DNA of 64,000 bases from Xanthomonas sp. Leaf148 (GCF_001423585.1 NZ_LMOP01000015.1:430-64429); one strand, 5' to 3'. Numbered from the stretch's first letter, positions 17,565 to 27,315 are shown. The notes: a model not told the origin generated them from the letters alone. Numbers and translations: made by a program.

Positions 17565-20171
17565 ATGCTGCTTCGCCGTACCGCCGCGCCCGTCGCGCGC
17601 CGCGCCCTCTCTCTGGCTACCGCTGCGGCGGTGCTGATGCTGGCCGCCTGCCAAGGCAAGGATGCCACTGCCGAGGCCAGCAAGACCGCGCCGGCCGCAG
17701 CGCCTGCCGAAGCGTCTACCACCATCCATCCGGACCAGTGGCCGTCGCCGAAGTGGCCGTTTGCGCAGGATGCGGCGCTGGAGCAGCGCGTCACCGACGT
17801 GATGGCCAAGATGAGCGTGGAAGAGAAGGTCGCCCAGACCATCCAGGGCGACATCGCCAGCCTGACCCCGGACGATGTGCGCAAGTACCGCCTCGGCTCA
17901 GTGCTGGCCGGCGGCAACTCCGATCCCGGCGGCAAGTACAACGCCAGCCCGGCCGAGTGGCTTAAGCTGGCCGACGCCTTTTATGAGGCGTCGATGGACA
18001 CCTCCAAGGGCGGCAACGCGATTCCGATCATCTTCGGGATCGATGCGGTGCACGGCCAGAGCAACATCGTCGGCGCCACGCTGTTCCCGCACAACATCGG
18101 CTTAGGGGCCACGCGCAATCCGGAGCTGATCAAGAAGATTGGCGAAGTCACCGCTGCCGAAACCCGCGTCACCGGCATGGAGTGGACCTTCGCGCCCACC
18201 GTCGCGGTACCGCAGGACGACCGCTGGGGCCGCAGTTACGAAGGCTATTCCGAGTCGCCGGATGTGGTGGCCAGCTTCGCCGGCAAGATGGTCGAAGGCG
18301 TGCAAGGCATTCCGGGCACTCCGCAGTTTCTGGACGGCAGCCACGTGATTTCGTCGGTGAAGCACTTCGTCGGCGACGGCGGCACCACCGACGGCAAGGA
18401 TCAGGGCGACACCAAGGTGTCCGAAGCCACCATGCGCGACATCCACGCCGCCGGTTACCCGCCGGCGATTGCGGCCGGCGCGCAGACGGTGATGGCCTCG
18501 TTCAACAGCTTCAACGGCGAAAAGATGCACGGCAACAAGGTCATGCTGACCGACGTGCTGAAGGGTCGCATGAACTTCGGTGGCTTCGTGGTTGGCGACT
18601 GGAACGGCCAGGGCCAGGTCAAGGGCTGCACCAACGACAACTGCCCGGCCTCGTTCATTGCCGGTGTCGACATGGCGATGGCTGCCGACAGCTGGAAGGG
18701 CATCTACGAAACCGAACTGGCGGCAGTGAAGTCCGGCCAGATTTCGGCCGAGCGGCTGGACGATGCGGTGCGCCGCATCCTGCGCGTCAAGCTGCGCCTG
18801 GGCCTGTTCGAAGCCGGCAAGCCGTCCAAGCGCCCGCTCGGCGGCAAGTACGAATTGCTGGGCGCGCCGGAACATCGCGCGATCGCCCGTCAGGCGGTGC
18901 GCGAGTCGCTGGTGCTGCTGAAGAACCAGGCCGGCATCCTGCCGCTGGATCCGAAGAAGCGCGTGCTGGTGGTCGGCGATGGCGCCAACGACATGGGCAA
19001 GCAGTCCGGTGGTTGGACGCTGAACTGGCAGGGCACCGGCACCAAGCGCAGCGACTACCCCAACGGCAACACCATCTGGGAAGGTCTGGACAAGCAGATC
19101 AAGGCCGCCGGCGGCACCGCCGAGCTGGCCGTGGATGGCGCCTACAAGACCAAGCCGGATGTGGCGGTGGTGGTGTTCGGCGAAAACCCGTACGCCGAGT
19201 TCCAGGGCGACATCGCCACGTTGCTGTACAAGCCGGGCGACGACAGCGAGCTGGCCTTGCTGAAGAAGTTCAAGGCCGACGGCATTCCGGTGGTGGCGGT
19301 GTTCCTGAGCGGCCGTCCGCTGTGGATGAACCAGTACATCAACGTGGCCGATGCGTTCGTCGCTGCGTGGCTGCCGGGTTCGGAAGGCGAAGGCCTGGCT
19401 GACGTGCTGCTGCGAAAGGCCGATGGCACGGTGCAGAACGACTTCAAGGGCAAGCTGAGCTTCTCCTGGCCCAAGACCGCAGTGCAGTTCGCCAACAACG
19501 TGGGCCAGAAGGATTACGACCCGCAGTTCAAGTTCGGTTTCGGCCTGACCTACGCCGACAAGGGCGACCTGGCCGCACTGCCGGAAGACTCCGGCGTGTC
19601 CGGCGAGCAGTCGGTGGGCGGGGTGTACTTCGTGCGCGGCAAGCCGGCGCTCGGCATTGCGATGCAGCTGTCCAACGCGGGCCAGGCCAACATGCCGGCG
19701 ACCACGCTGCCGGTGGGCCTGTCCGACGGCAGCCTGAAGATGAGCGCGGTCGACCACAAGGCGCAGGAAGACGCGCGGCGTCTGGTGTGGTCCGGTGCCA
19801 AGACTGCCAGCGTGCTGCTGGTGTCCGGCAAGCCGGTGGATGTCTCGCGTGAGAGCAACGGCGATGTGCAGCTGCAGCTGACCATGCGCCGAGACAGCGC
19901 AGTGACCGCGCCGGTGTGGCTGGGCGTGGGCTGCGGCGACAAGTGCGGCGGTCGCGTCGATGCGCAGAAGACCCTGGCCGCACTGCCGCAAGGCCAGTGG
20001 AAGGTGGTCGGAATCCCGCTCAAGTGCTTTGCCAAGGCAGGTGCCGACGTCACCAAACTGACCCAGGTCGCCAGCATCGAAAGCGGTGCGGCACTGGATC
20101 TGGCGGTGTCGAAGATCGCGCTGGGCGCGCTCAACGAAGCCGACGTCGCGGTGGACTGCGCGGTCAAGTAA
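17565..20171 (+). CDS. celD: Glycoside hydrolase family 3 beta-glucosidase (glucan 1,4-beta-glucosidase), lipoprotein
   Basis: 868 residues. The signal ends in a lipobox LAAC with the lipidated Cys at 29. The GH3 N-terminal barrel follows: GIDAVHGQSN, FAPTVAVPQDDRWGRSYEGY, SVKHFVGDG, and the nucleophile Asp345 in VVGDWNGQG. The GH3 C-terminal domain starts with RESLVLLKNQAGILPLD, and a beta-rich C-terminal extension (about 680-868) follows as in ExoP-like glucosidases. It should release glucose from cello- or xylo-gluco-oligosaccharides at the envelope. ATG 17565 gives a clean lipoprotein signal; ATG 17505 would add 20 unlikely residues. A sodium/sugar symporter gene lies downstream, pointing to uptake of the product. 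Confidence 0.9.
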   Translation: MLLRRTAAPVARRALSLATAAAVLMLAACQGKDATAEASKTAPAAAPAEASTTIHPDQWPSPKWPFAQDAALEQRVTDVMAKMSVEEKVAQTIQGDIASLTPDDVRKYRLGSVLAGGNSDPGGKYNASPAEWLKLADAFYEASMDTSKGGNAIPIIFGIDAVHGQSNIVGATLFPHNIGLGATRNPELIKKIGEVTAAETRVTGMEWTFAPTVAVPQDDRWGRSYEGYSESPDVVASFAGKMVEGVQGIPGTPQFLDGSHVISSVKHFVGDGGTTDGKDQGDTKVSEATMRDIHAAGYPPAIAAGAQTVMASFNSFNGEKMHGNKVMLTDVLKGRMNFGGFVVGDWNGQGQVKGCTNDNCPASFIAGVDMAMAADSWKGIYETELAAVKSGQISAERLDDAVRRILRVKLRLGLFEAGKPSKRPLGGKYELLGAPEHRAIARQAVRESLVLLKNQAGILPLDPKKRVLVVGDGANDMGKQSGGWTLNWQGTGTKRSDYPNGNTIWEGLDKQIKAAGGTAELAVDGAYKTKPDVAVVVFGENPYAEFQGDIATLLYKPGDDSELALLKKFKADGIPVVAVFLSGRPLWMNQYINVADAFVAAWLPGSEGEGLADVLLRKADGTVQNDFKGKLSFSWPKTAVQFANNVGQKDYDPQFKFGFGLTYADKGDLAALPEDSGVSGEQSVGGVYFVRGKPALGIAMQLSNAGQANMPATTLPVGLSDGSLKMSAVDHKAQEDARRLVWSGAKTASVLLVSGKPVDVSRESNGDVQLQLTMRRDSAVTAPVWLGVGCGDKCGGRVDAQKTLAALPQGQWKVVGIPLKCFAKAGADVTKLTQVASIESGAALDLAVSKIALGALNEADVAVDCAVK

Positions 20172-20177
20172 TCCCCA

Positions 20178-20246
20178 TGCCCGGAGGCACGCTTCCGGGC
20201 ACGGTGCAGGTCAAGCGAAACAGGTGCGTCGCCGCTTCCGGCGACG
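20178..20246 (+). other. Two short hairpins between celD and the symporter gene
   Basis: Stem 1 is TGCCCGGA/TCCGGGCA (20178-20201) and stem 2 is CGTCGCCG/CGGCGACG with a CTTC loop (20227-20246). Neither is followed by a T run, so they are more likely RNA-stability or attenuating structures than full terminators. Confidence 0.4.
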
Positions 20247-20430
20247 TCTCAAAGCGGCCACCGATTGCGGTGGTGCCATCAGCCGCCGCGGGGGCGGTGT
20301 TGTCGATCGGCCGGGATGGCCTGCAGACGCGGTTCGCCGCGCTGCCATTGCGCACCTGGTGCGCGGCGGCGGCATTCTGCAGCCCTGCCTGATCGTCGGC
20401 GCATACCCCAGAGCCAGACAGGAGAGTGCA

Positions 20431-21993
20431 GTGGGTTTGGCGACGTTGGATATCGTGATTGTGCTGGTCTATCTGACCGGCATCTTCGTGCTCGCGCAGT
20501 GGGTGTCGCGCGAGAAGGCAGGCCACAGCAAGAGCGCCGAGGATTACTTCCTGGCCAGCAAGTCGTTGCCGTGGTGGGCGATCGGCGCTTCGCTGATTGC
20601 CGCGAATATTTCTGCCGAACAGATCATCGGCATGGCCGGCTCCGGCTATGCGATCGGCTTGGCGATTGCGTCCTACGAATGGATGGCGGCGTTGACGCTG
20701 CTGATCGTCGGCAAGTTCTTCCTGCCGATCTTCCTGCGCAACGGCATCTACACCATGCCGCAGTTCCTGGAGCAGCGTTACGGCAAGTGGATACGCACGC
20801 TGATGGCGGTGTTCTGGCTGCTGCTGTACGTGTTCGTCAACCTGACCTCGATCCTGTGGCTGGGCTCGATCGCCGTCAGCCAGGTCACCGGCATGGACCA
20901 GACCCTGGCGCTGACGCTGATCGGCGTGTTTGCGCTGGTCTATCAGCTGTATGGCGGGCTGAAGGCGGTTGCCCTGACCGATATCGTGCAGGTCACCCTG
21001 CTGGTGCTGGGCGGGCTGCTGGTGGCCGGGCTGACGCTGGCGCGGATCGGCGATGGCGCCGGCGTGCTGGCTGGCTTCAAGCAGTTGTGGGCCGCGCACC
21101 CCGAGCACTTCCACATGATCCTGACCAAGGACAACCCGTTCTACAAGGATCTGCCGGGCCTGAGCGTGCTGCTCGGCGGGCTGTGGGTGATGAACATCAG
21201 CTACTGGGGCTTCAACCAGTACATCATCCAGCGCGCGCTGGCCGCCAAGAACATCGGCGAAGCGCAGAAGGGCATGGTGTTTGCGGCGTTTTTGAAGCTG
21301 TTGATGCCGCTGGTGATCGTGGTGCCGGGCATTGCCGCAGTGGTGCTGGCGCCGGATCTGGCCAAGCCCGATCAGGCCTATCCGACCATGATGCAGTTGC
21401 TGCCGACCGGCATCCTGGGTCTGGTGTTTGCGGCGTTGGTCGCGGCGATCGTGGCGTCGCTGGCATCGAAGATCAACTCGGTGGCCACCATCTTTACCCT
21501 GGATTTCTACGCCAAGTTCCGCCCGCAGACCGAGCAGAAGCAGCTGGTGCGCGTGGGCCGGATCGTGGCTGCAGTGTCGGTGCTGATCGGCATCCTCACC
21601 GCGCGTCCATTGCTGGGCAACTTCGATCAGGGCTTTCAGTTCATCCAGGAATTCACCGGCTTCTTTACGCCGGGCGTGGTGGTGATCTTCATGCTCGGCC
21701 TGTTCTGGAAGCGCGCCAACGAAGCCGGCGCGTTGACCGCAGCGATCGGCTCGGTGGTGCTGTCGTTCGCGCTGAAATTCGCCTGGCCGGAACTGCCGTT
21801 TATGGACCGCATCGGCGTGGTGTTCCTGGCCGCACTGGTGCTGGCGGTGGTGGTGTCGCTGATGACCGCACCCACCCAGGCACGTGACCTGATCCGTACC
21901 GACGATGTGGCCTACGGCACCACGCTGGGTTTCAAGATCGGCGCAGCTGGCGTGATCGCGATCCTGATCGTGCTGTACACGGTGTTCTGGTAA
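20431..21993 (+). CDS. Sodium/solute symporter (SSS/SGLT family), sugar type
   Basis: 520 residues with about 14 hydrophobic helices, inner membrane. SGLT-like features: DYFLASKSLPWWAIGASLIAA at the start, AEQIIGMAGSGYAIG, a YQLYGGLKAVALTDIVQ block near residue 170, WVMNISYWGFNQYIIQRALAAK near 260 and FTGFFTPGVVVIFMLGLFWKRAN near 410. These resemble vSGLT-type galactose/glucose transporters. GTG 20431 is chosen since AGGAGAG lies 5 bp upstream. Following a secreted beta-glucosidase it probably imports the released monosaccharide with Na+; the substrate is inferred. Confidence 0.88.
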   Translation: MGLATLDIVIVLVYLTGIFVLAQWVSREKAGHSKSAEDYFLASKSLPWWAIGASLIAANISAEQIIGMAGSGYAIGLAIASYEWMAALTLLIVGKFFLPIFLRNGIYTMPQFLEQRYGKWIRTLMAVFWLLLYVFVNLTSILWLGSIAVSQVTGMDQTLALTLIGVFALVYQLYGGLKAVALTDIVQVTLLVLGGLLVAGLTLARIGDGAGVLAGFKQLWAAHPEHFHMILTKDNPFYKDLPGLSVLLGGLWVMNISYWGFNQYIIQRALAAKNIGEAQKGMVFAAFLKLLMPLVIVVPGIAAVVLAPDLAKPDQAYPTMMQLLPTGILGLVFAALVAAIVASLASKINSVATIFTLDFYAKFRPQTEQKQLVRVGRIVAAVSVLIGILTARPLLGNFDQGFQFIQEFTGFFTPGVVVIFMLGLFWKRANEAGALTAAIGSVVLSFALKFAWPELPFMDRIGVVFLAALVLAVVVSLMTAPTQARDLIRTDDVAYGTTLGFKIGAAGVIAILIVLYTVFW

Positions 21994-22053
21994 GTCAGGA
22001 AGTTGTATTGAGTTGCCGACGCATCGTCTGTCGGCTGCTCCAGGGCTGAAAAA

Positions 22054-22089
22054 CAACGCGGCGCGACACTTCGGTGTCGCGCCGCGTTG
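22054..22089. terminator. Bidirectional terminator, 16-bp stem with TTCG loop
   Basis: A perfect 16-bp GC-rich inverted repeat (22054-22069 with 22074-22089) with a TTCG tetraloop. It lies 61 bp after the symporter stop. On the minus strand it is followed by TTTTT, so it also ends transcripts of the convergent EAL gene. Confidence 0.9.
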
Positions 22090-22198
22090 CGTTATAGCGT
22101 TCTTCGCTGGCGTAGCAACCAGCGACAGTCACGTTGCTTGCAGGGCGAGCGGCTGCGTAGCGGCAGCGCGCGATGGTGCAGGCATCGGGTGCGCGTGC

Positions 22199-24052
22199 TT
22201 ACACCCGCGCCGCAGCCAGGCTTGCTGCAAGCAACGTGGCCGGCGCGTTGAATTGCGCGTGCCACGGCGTCTGCAGCCAGGTTTCCAGGGCGGCGGCCGG
22301 CATCGGCTTGGCGATCCAGTAGCCCTGGCCTTCGTCGCAGCCCCACGCGCGCAACTGCGCATACGCCTCGGCCGACTCGATGCCTTCGGCCACCACGCGC
22401 TGGCCCAGGCTGTGGCCGAGCTGGATCATCGCCGGCACCAAGGTGCGGTCGGTGCGGTTGTCCGGCAGCGAGCGGATGAAGGATTGATCGATCTTCAGCG
22501 AGCTGGCCGGCAGCTGCTTGAGATAGCTGAAATTGCTGTAGCCGGTGCCGAAATCGTCGATGGCGATGTGCACGCCCAACGCGGCCACATCGGCCAGCTG
22601 TTCGGCCAGATGATCGGGGTGGCGGATCATCGCGCTTTCGGTGAATTCGATTTCCAGCCGGCGCGGGTCGAGCTTGTGACGTTCCAGCCCGCGTCGCAGC
22701 ATGCCGGCGAAGCCGGGACGGTCCAGATCGGCCGCCGACACATTCAAGGCCAGGTTGAAGTCCAGGCCCTGCTGCTGCCAGCGCGCGGCCTGGGCGATGC
22801 CGTTATCGATGACCCAGGCGGTGATGCGGTTGATCAGCGCGGTCTTTTCGGCCATCGGTATGAAGTCCGATGGCATCACCGGGCCGATCATCGGGTGCTG
22901 CCAGCGCAGCAGCGCTTCCACCGCCACACAGCGGTGATCGTTCAAGTCCACGCGCGGCTGGTAATGCAGGCGCAGCTGGCTGGCGCTGTCCAGCGCGGCG
23001 GGCAGGGCGGCAAGCAGGCGAAAGGTGTTGCGCTGTGCCACATCGTGCTTGCGCTCGTACATGCTCCACGCCAAGCAGCGTTCGCGCGACACGTCTACCG
23101 CAGTGGTCAGCGAGCGGATGGTGTCGGCCGCGCCGTAGCTGGTCTGCAGCGACACCGCGCCGATCGAGGCTACCGCGGTATGCGGGATGCCCTGGTGATC
23201 CAGCGGCTCGGCAAACGCCTTGGACACCTTGTTGCACAGGCTGGACAGGCGTTGGGTTTCGGCCTGGGTGAGGAAGCCGAAGGTGGTCGGGTCCAGCCGG
23301 TACAGCACCGTTGTGGCAGGCAGGTAGGCGGCCAGGCGGCGCTGCGCCAGCGCGACATACCCGTCGGCGTAGTCCCAGCCCAGCGCCTTGACCATGTCGC
23401 GGAAATAGTCGCTGCCGCAGATGTCCACCGCCACCGCAGTGGTGGTCGATGCGGTATCGCGCTGCAACAGCCAGGCATCCAGATCTTCGCCAAAGCGCGA
23501 ACGATTCGGCAGCCCGGTCGACCCGTCGCGATAGGTGGTGCTGCGTAGGTTTTCCACCCGCAGCACGGCCAGATCGCGCAAGTCCTGCAGATGCGTCAAG
23601 GCGTCCGCATCCAGACCTTCGCGCGGGCTGGTGCCGATCACGCACAGGGTGCCGATGCGGTGACCATCGCGCAGCCGCAATGGCGCGCCTGCGTAGAAGC
23701 GGATGAAGGGCGGGCCCAGCACCAGCGGGTTGTCGCAGAAACGCGGATCCAGCTGCGCATCCGGCACCACCATCACCTCGTCCGAGCGGATCGCATGCGC
23801 GCAAAACGCCTGGTCGCGCGGAGTTTCCGGTGCATCCAGACCGACACGCGCCTTGAACCACTGGCGATGTTCGTCCACCAGCGACACCAGCGCGATCTCC
23901 GCGCCCAGGCTGCGCGCTGCCATCGCGGCAATGGTTTCGAACATCGGGTCCGGCGGCGAATCCAGCAGGCACAGGCCGCGTAGAACGGCCAGACGGGTGG
24001 CTTCGTCGGACATGGAGGTCGCTTCAGTATCGGAGGTGGGTACGGATTGCAT
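22199..24052 (-). CDS. GAF - degenerate GGDEF - EAL protein, probable c-di-GMP phosphodiesterase
   Basis: 617 residues, no signal or membrane segment. GAF sensor about residues 30-170 (DQAFCAHAIRSDE, GTLCVIG). The GGDEF-like domain at about 175-335 has lost the GGDEF loop (YRLDPTTFGF stands in its place), so it should not make c-di-GMP. The EAL domain at about 355-600 keeps its key blocks: VEALLRW, ALNVS, IEFTES, IDDFGTGYS, SLKIDQSFI, VAEGIES and QGYWIAKPM. It should hydrolyse c-di-GMP, perhaps gated by a GAF ligand. Start ATG 24052 or 24013 (MSDEATR) cannot be separated, since neither has a strong RBS. Confidence 0.88.
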   Translation of the reverse strand: MQSVPTSDTEATSMSDEATRLAVLRGLCLLDSPPDPMFETIAAMAARSLGAEIALVSLVDEHRQWFKARVGLDAPETPRDQAFCAHAIRSDEVMVVPDAQLDPRFCDNPLVLGPPFIRFYAGAPLRLRDGHRIGTLCVIGTSPREGLDADALTHLQDLRDLAVLRVENLRSTTYRDGSTGLPNRSRFGEDLDAWLLQRDTASTTTAVAVDICGSDYFRDMVKALGWDYADGYVALAQRRLAAYLPATTVLYRLDPTTFGFLTQAETQRLSSLCNKVSKAFAEPLDHQGIPHTAVASIGAVSLQTSYGAADTIRSLTTAVDVSRERCLAWSMYERKHDVAQRNTFRLLAALPAALDSASQLRLHYQPRVDLNDHRCVAVEALLRWQHPMIGPVMPSDFIPMAEKTALINRITAWVIDNGIAQAARWQQQGLDFNLALNVSAADLDRPGFAGMLRRGLERHKLDPRRLEIEFTESAMIRHPDHLAEQLADVAALGVHIAIDDFGTGYSNFSYLKQLPASSLKIDQSFIRSLPDNRTDRTLVPAMIQLGHSLGQRVVAEGIESAEAYAQLRAWGCDEGQGYWIAKPMPAAALETWLQTPWHAQFNAPATLLAASLAAARV

Positions 24053-24478
24053 GTGGCTCTATCGGCCTCGGCCGTATCCACTTGACGTGACCGTGCTGGC
24101 TTATTCAGCTGCCAGCAGCGCAATGGCATGTTGCAGCGCGGCGGATGGAGCACGCGCGGTGTTGCTGCTGCTCACGCGGCAGATCCGGTTTTCGCGCTGC
24201 AGCACGCGAGTGCGCACTGCCGCGTGTCACCAGTGCGTTGCGCTGTCAGGCTGGGCGCGTCGTCATGCCGACACCGCAAGTCGCTTGAACACACGGAAGT
24301 TAACGTTACCAGCGGGCTGGTGCCTGGTCTGCGCGCTCGGTCTGCATCCCGCAATTTTTTCGGATCTGTGAACCAGCCGCAGATCGCGCCCGCCGGCCAC
24401 CGGCACGGTTGGGCGCACGTGGGCCGGGCATGCGAGTGCGTGTCGGCGCGCCCGCGCTACCCACTCCTGGAGCCGATC

Positions 24479-25471
24479 ATGAAGATCTTTAATCGTCTGG
24501 CGCAGCGCCTGGTGCTGCTGGTCGCCGGTCTTGCGCTGGCTTCGGCCGCGCACGCCGGCCTGTCCGTGTCCGGTACACAGTTGCGAGAGACCAACGGCAA
24601 CACGCTGGTCTTGCGTGGTATCAACCTGCCGCATGCCTGGTTTGCCGATCGCACCGATGCGGCGCTGGCGCAGATTGCCGCCACCGGTGCCAACAGCGTG
24701 CGCGTAGTGCTCAGCAGCGGCCACCGCTGGAACCGCACCCCAGAGGCGGAGGTGGCGCGCATCATCGCGCGCTGCAAGGCACTGGGCCTGATCGCCGTCC
24801 TGGAAGTGCACGACACCACCGGCTACGGCGAAGACGGCGCGGCAGGCACCCTGGCCGATGCCGCCAACTACTGGACCAGCGTGCGTGGCGCGCTGGTGGG
24901 GCAGGAGAACTACGTCATCCTCAATATCGGCAACGAACCGTTCGGCAACCGCCTCAGTGCCAGCGAATGGGTCACCGGCCATGCGCGTGCGATCGCCACG
25001 CTGCGCAATGCCGGCCTCACCCACGCGTTGATGGTGGATGCCCCCAACTGGGGCCAGGACTGGCAGTTCTACATGCGCGACAACGCTGCGGCATTGCTGG
25101 CGCTCGATAGCCGCCGCAATCTGGTCTTCAGCGTGCACATGTACGAAGTGTTCGCTAACGATGCGACCGTGGACAGCTATCTGCGTGCGTTTCGCAGCAA
25201 TGGGCTTGCATTAGTGGTGGGCGAATTCGGCGCCGACCATCGTGGCGCGCAGGTCGATGAAGCGTCGATCATGCGGCGTGCGCGCGAGTACAACGTCGGC
25301 TACATGGGCTGGTCGTGGTCGGGCAACGACAGCAGCACACAATCGCTGGATATCGTGCTGGGCTGGGACCCGACGCGGCTCAGCAGCTGGGGTCGCACGC
25401 TGATTCAAGGCCCCGACGGCATCCGTGCAACGTCGCGCAGGGCCAGCGTGTTTGGTGCAAGGCAGCGCTGA
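24479..25471 (+). CDS. Mannan endo-1,4-beta-mannosidase, GH5 (subfamily 8-like), secreted
   Basis: 330 residues. Signal peptide MKIFNRLAQRLVLLVAG... cleaved near AAHA-GLS. The body matches GH5_8 mannanases such as Streptomyces ManA: RGINLPHAWF, NSVRVVLSSGHRW, LEVHDTTGYGE, acid/base Glu153 in IGNEP, VDAPNWGQDW, VFSVHMYEVF, nucleophile Glu249 in VVGEFG, and YMGWSWSGN. It should cut beta-mannan or glucomannan of plant walls. ATG 24479 has CTGGAG 7 bp upstream. Older annotation of such proteins as cellulase is possible, but the motif set favours mannanase. Confidence 0.88.
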   Translation: MKIFNRLAQRLVLLVAGLALASAAHAGLSVSGTQLRETNGNTLVLRGINLPHAWFADRTDAALAQIAATGANSVRVVLSSGHRWNRTPEAEVARIIARCKALGLIAVLEVHDTTGYGEDGAAGTLADAANYWTSVRGALVGQENYVILNIGNEPFGNRLSASEWVTGHARAIATLRNAGLTHALMVDAPNWGQDWQFYMRDNAAALLALDSRRNLVFSVHMYEVFANDATVDSYLRAFRSNGLALVVGEFGADHRGAQVDEASIMRRAREYNVGYMGWSWSGNDSSTQSLDIVLGWDPTRLSSWGRTLIQGPDGIRATSRRASVFGARQR

Positions 25472-25525
25472 CTCAATGGTCGCGGCAACTGTGTGCGCTT
25501 TGAACGGGGCGCCATCAGCGCCCGG

Positions 25526-26092
25526 TCAGCGTAAGGGCCCCGGGCTGGGCCGCTTGGTCAGCTTGCGCTGCAGCGAGCGCCGATGCATGCCCAGCAAGCG
25601 TGCGGCAGCGGAGACGTTGCCGCCGGTTTCGTGCAGCGCCTGCTGGATGTGTTCCCACTGCAGGCGGCTGAGCGGGGTCATCATTTCCTGCGCGGTTTCT
25701 TCTTCGTTCGGCTCGGGCAGGTCGTCGTCTTCTTCGCCCAGCGCCCGCATGATGGTGGGGATATTGGCCGGCTTGGGCAGGTAGTCGTCGGCGCCGAGTT
25801 TGATCGCTTCCACTGCAGTGGCAATGCTGGCGTAGCCGGTCACCAGCAGGATGCGCATGTCGGCGCGGATCTCACGCAGCGGCTGGATCAGGCTCAGACC
25901 GGAATCGTGGCCAAGCTTGAGATCGACCAGCGCGAAATCCGGCAAGGCGCTACGCGCGATCGATAGCGCGCTTGCCGCGTCGGTGGCGGTCAGGGTTTCC
26001 ACGCCGCGTCGCGCCAGGCTGCGTTGCAAGGTGCGCAGGTACAAGGTGTCGTCGTCGATCAACAGACCGGTGCGGATCGGAGTGCTTGTCAT
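25526..26092 (-). CDS. regA: Redox response regulator, RegA/PrrA/ActR family
   Basis: 188 residues. The receiver domain at residues 1-120 has the acidic LLIDDD pocket near residue 13, the phosphoacceptor Asp in FALVDLKLG near 58, Thr in LLVTGYAS and Lys in YLPKPAN. A linker with acidic residues leads to a Fis-type HTH ending LLGMHRRSLQRKL, as in RegA. Its start overlaps the sensor kinase stop (ATGA at 26089-26092), so the pair is translationally coupled. It should control genes in response to redox or oxygen state together with RegB. The long N-terminal extension in the same frame is rejected because homology begins at MTSTPI. Confidence 0.9.
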   Translation of the reverse strand: MTSTPIRTGLLIDDDTLYLRTLQRSLARRGVETLTATDAASALSIARSALPDFALVDLKLGHDSGLSLIQPLREIRADMRILLVTGYASIATAVEAIKLGADDYLPKPANIPTIMRALGEEDDDLPEPNEEETAQEMMTPLSRLQWEHIQQALHETGGNVSAAARLLGMHRRSLQRKLTKRPSPGPLR

Positions 26093-27315
26093 GCCAAGGC
26101 CTCGTGTTCGGAAAGCGGCAGGCGGAAACCGACGCGGGCGCCGCTGCCTTCGGCGGGCAGCATCCACAACTCGCCCTGCAAACGCTCGACGGTGGCGTGC
26201 GACAGCGCCAGACCGACGCCCATGCCATCGTGCTTGCCGCTGTTGAACAAGGTGCCCGGCAACATGGCTTGCGCGGTGTCGAAGCCGGGCCCGTAATCGC
26301 GGACTTCGCCACTGAGATGGTCATGTTCCACCCGCAAGGTCAGATCGATCTGCGGGCGTCCGGCGCGTTCGCCGGCATCGGCGGCGTTGTTGAGCAGCAC
26401 CATCAGCAGATGGCTGACGCCGGGCTGCAGCATCAGCCGCATCGGTGCGTCGTCGTTGCGACGCAGTTCGATGGTAGGGCGCACCAGCCGCCATTGCTCC
26501 AGCACATCCTTCACTGCCACTTCGCGACTCAAATGACCGTTGTCGGCTGGCGCGGCCAGCGCCAATACGCGCTCGTGGCATTGCACCAACAGCTCGCGCA
26601 AGGTGTCCAGATCTTCGCGCAGTTCGTTCTGATCGCACTGGTCGGCAATGTCGTCGACCAGCAAGGTCATCGTGGCCAGCGGCGTGTTGAGTTCGTGCGC
26701 CACCGACGCCGCATGCGTTGCCAGCGCGACGATGCCCTCATTACGGGCGAAGCGCTCGCGCAGGGTGGAGATTTCGCGCTCGCGCTCGCGCATCGATAAC
26801 GCCAGCCGGGTGGCGAAGGCCAGCACCACCACCGTGGATAGCAGGAAGTTGGCGGCCATGCCCCACATGTGCAGGCTGAGCGGGTCGAAGCTGCCGTACG
26901 GCAGCGGCAGGCCGAACGCGGCGCTGACCACATAGCCGGTCACGCACGACGCCGCCACGGCCATCGCCCAGCTCAGCGGCAGGGCAAGCGCGGCCAGCGC
27001 GATCAATACCAGGAACAACGAGCCGAACGGGTTGGCGATGCCGCCGCTCCAGCCCACCATCCAGGTCAGCACCGTCACATCGACCAGGATGTGGCCGAAC
27101 TCGGTGGCCGGGCTCACCGCGCCGCGATGCGCTACGCGCAGCTGCGCATACAGGTTGAACACCGCCAGCGCGGCGACGCCGGCCCACAGCGGTTGTTGCG
27201 GCAGGTGCAAGCCCATCAGGCCGGAGGCGACCAGGATGGTGGCGGCCTGGCCGGCAGTGGCGAGCCAGCGCAGGCTGCACAGGGTCCGCAGGAAGGAAGC
27301 GTCGGAGCTGTTCAT
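26089..27315 (-). CDS. regB: Redox sensor histidine kinase, RegB/PrrB family
   Basis: 408 residues. Six hydrophobic segments fill residues 15-185. Between them GGIANPFGS (near residue 90) is the quinone-sensing GGxxNPF motif of RegB. The H-box HELNTPLAT lies near residue 215 with the phosphoacceptor His. A Cys follows in LLVQCHERV, at the place of the redox-active Cys of R. capsulatus RegB. The ATPase domain shows LLNNAADAG (N), DYGPGF (G1) and GMGVGLALS (G2). It passes phosphate to RegA encoded next to it. It diverges from ispG across a 120-bp promoter region. Confidence 0.9.
   Translation of the reverse strand: MNSSDASFLRTLCSLRWLATAGQAATILVASGLMGLHLPQQPLWAGVAALAVFNLYAQLRVAHRGAVSPATEFGHILVDVTVLTWMVGWSGGIANPFGSLFLVLIALAALALPLSWAMAVAASCVTGYVVSAAFGLPLPYGSFDPLSLHMWGMAANFLLSTVVVLAFATRLALSMREREREISTLRERFARNEGIVALATHAASVAHELNTPLATMTLLVDDIADQCDQNELREDLDTLRELLVQCHERVLALAAPADNGHLSREVAVKDVLEQWRLVRPTIELRRNDDAPMRLMLQPGVSHLLMVLLNNAADAGERAGRPQIDLTLRVEHDHLSGEVRDYGPGFDTAQAMLPGTLFNSGKHDGMGVGLALSHATVERLQGELWMLPAEGSGARVGFRLPLSEHEALA

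Noticed and set aside
20164..22056. 630-codon minus-strand frame opposite the symporter
   Set aside because: Shadow of the SSS transporter; translation dominated by His, Gln and Arg.
24365..24380. TGTGA half-site upstream of the mannanase gene as a Clp site
   Set aside because: The second half (CGCAG) matches TCACA at only two of five positions.
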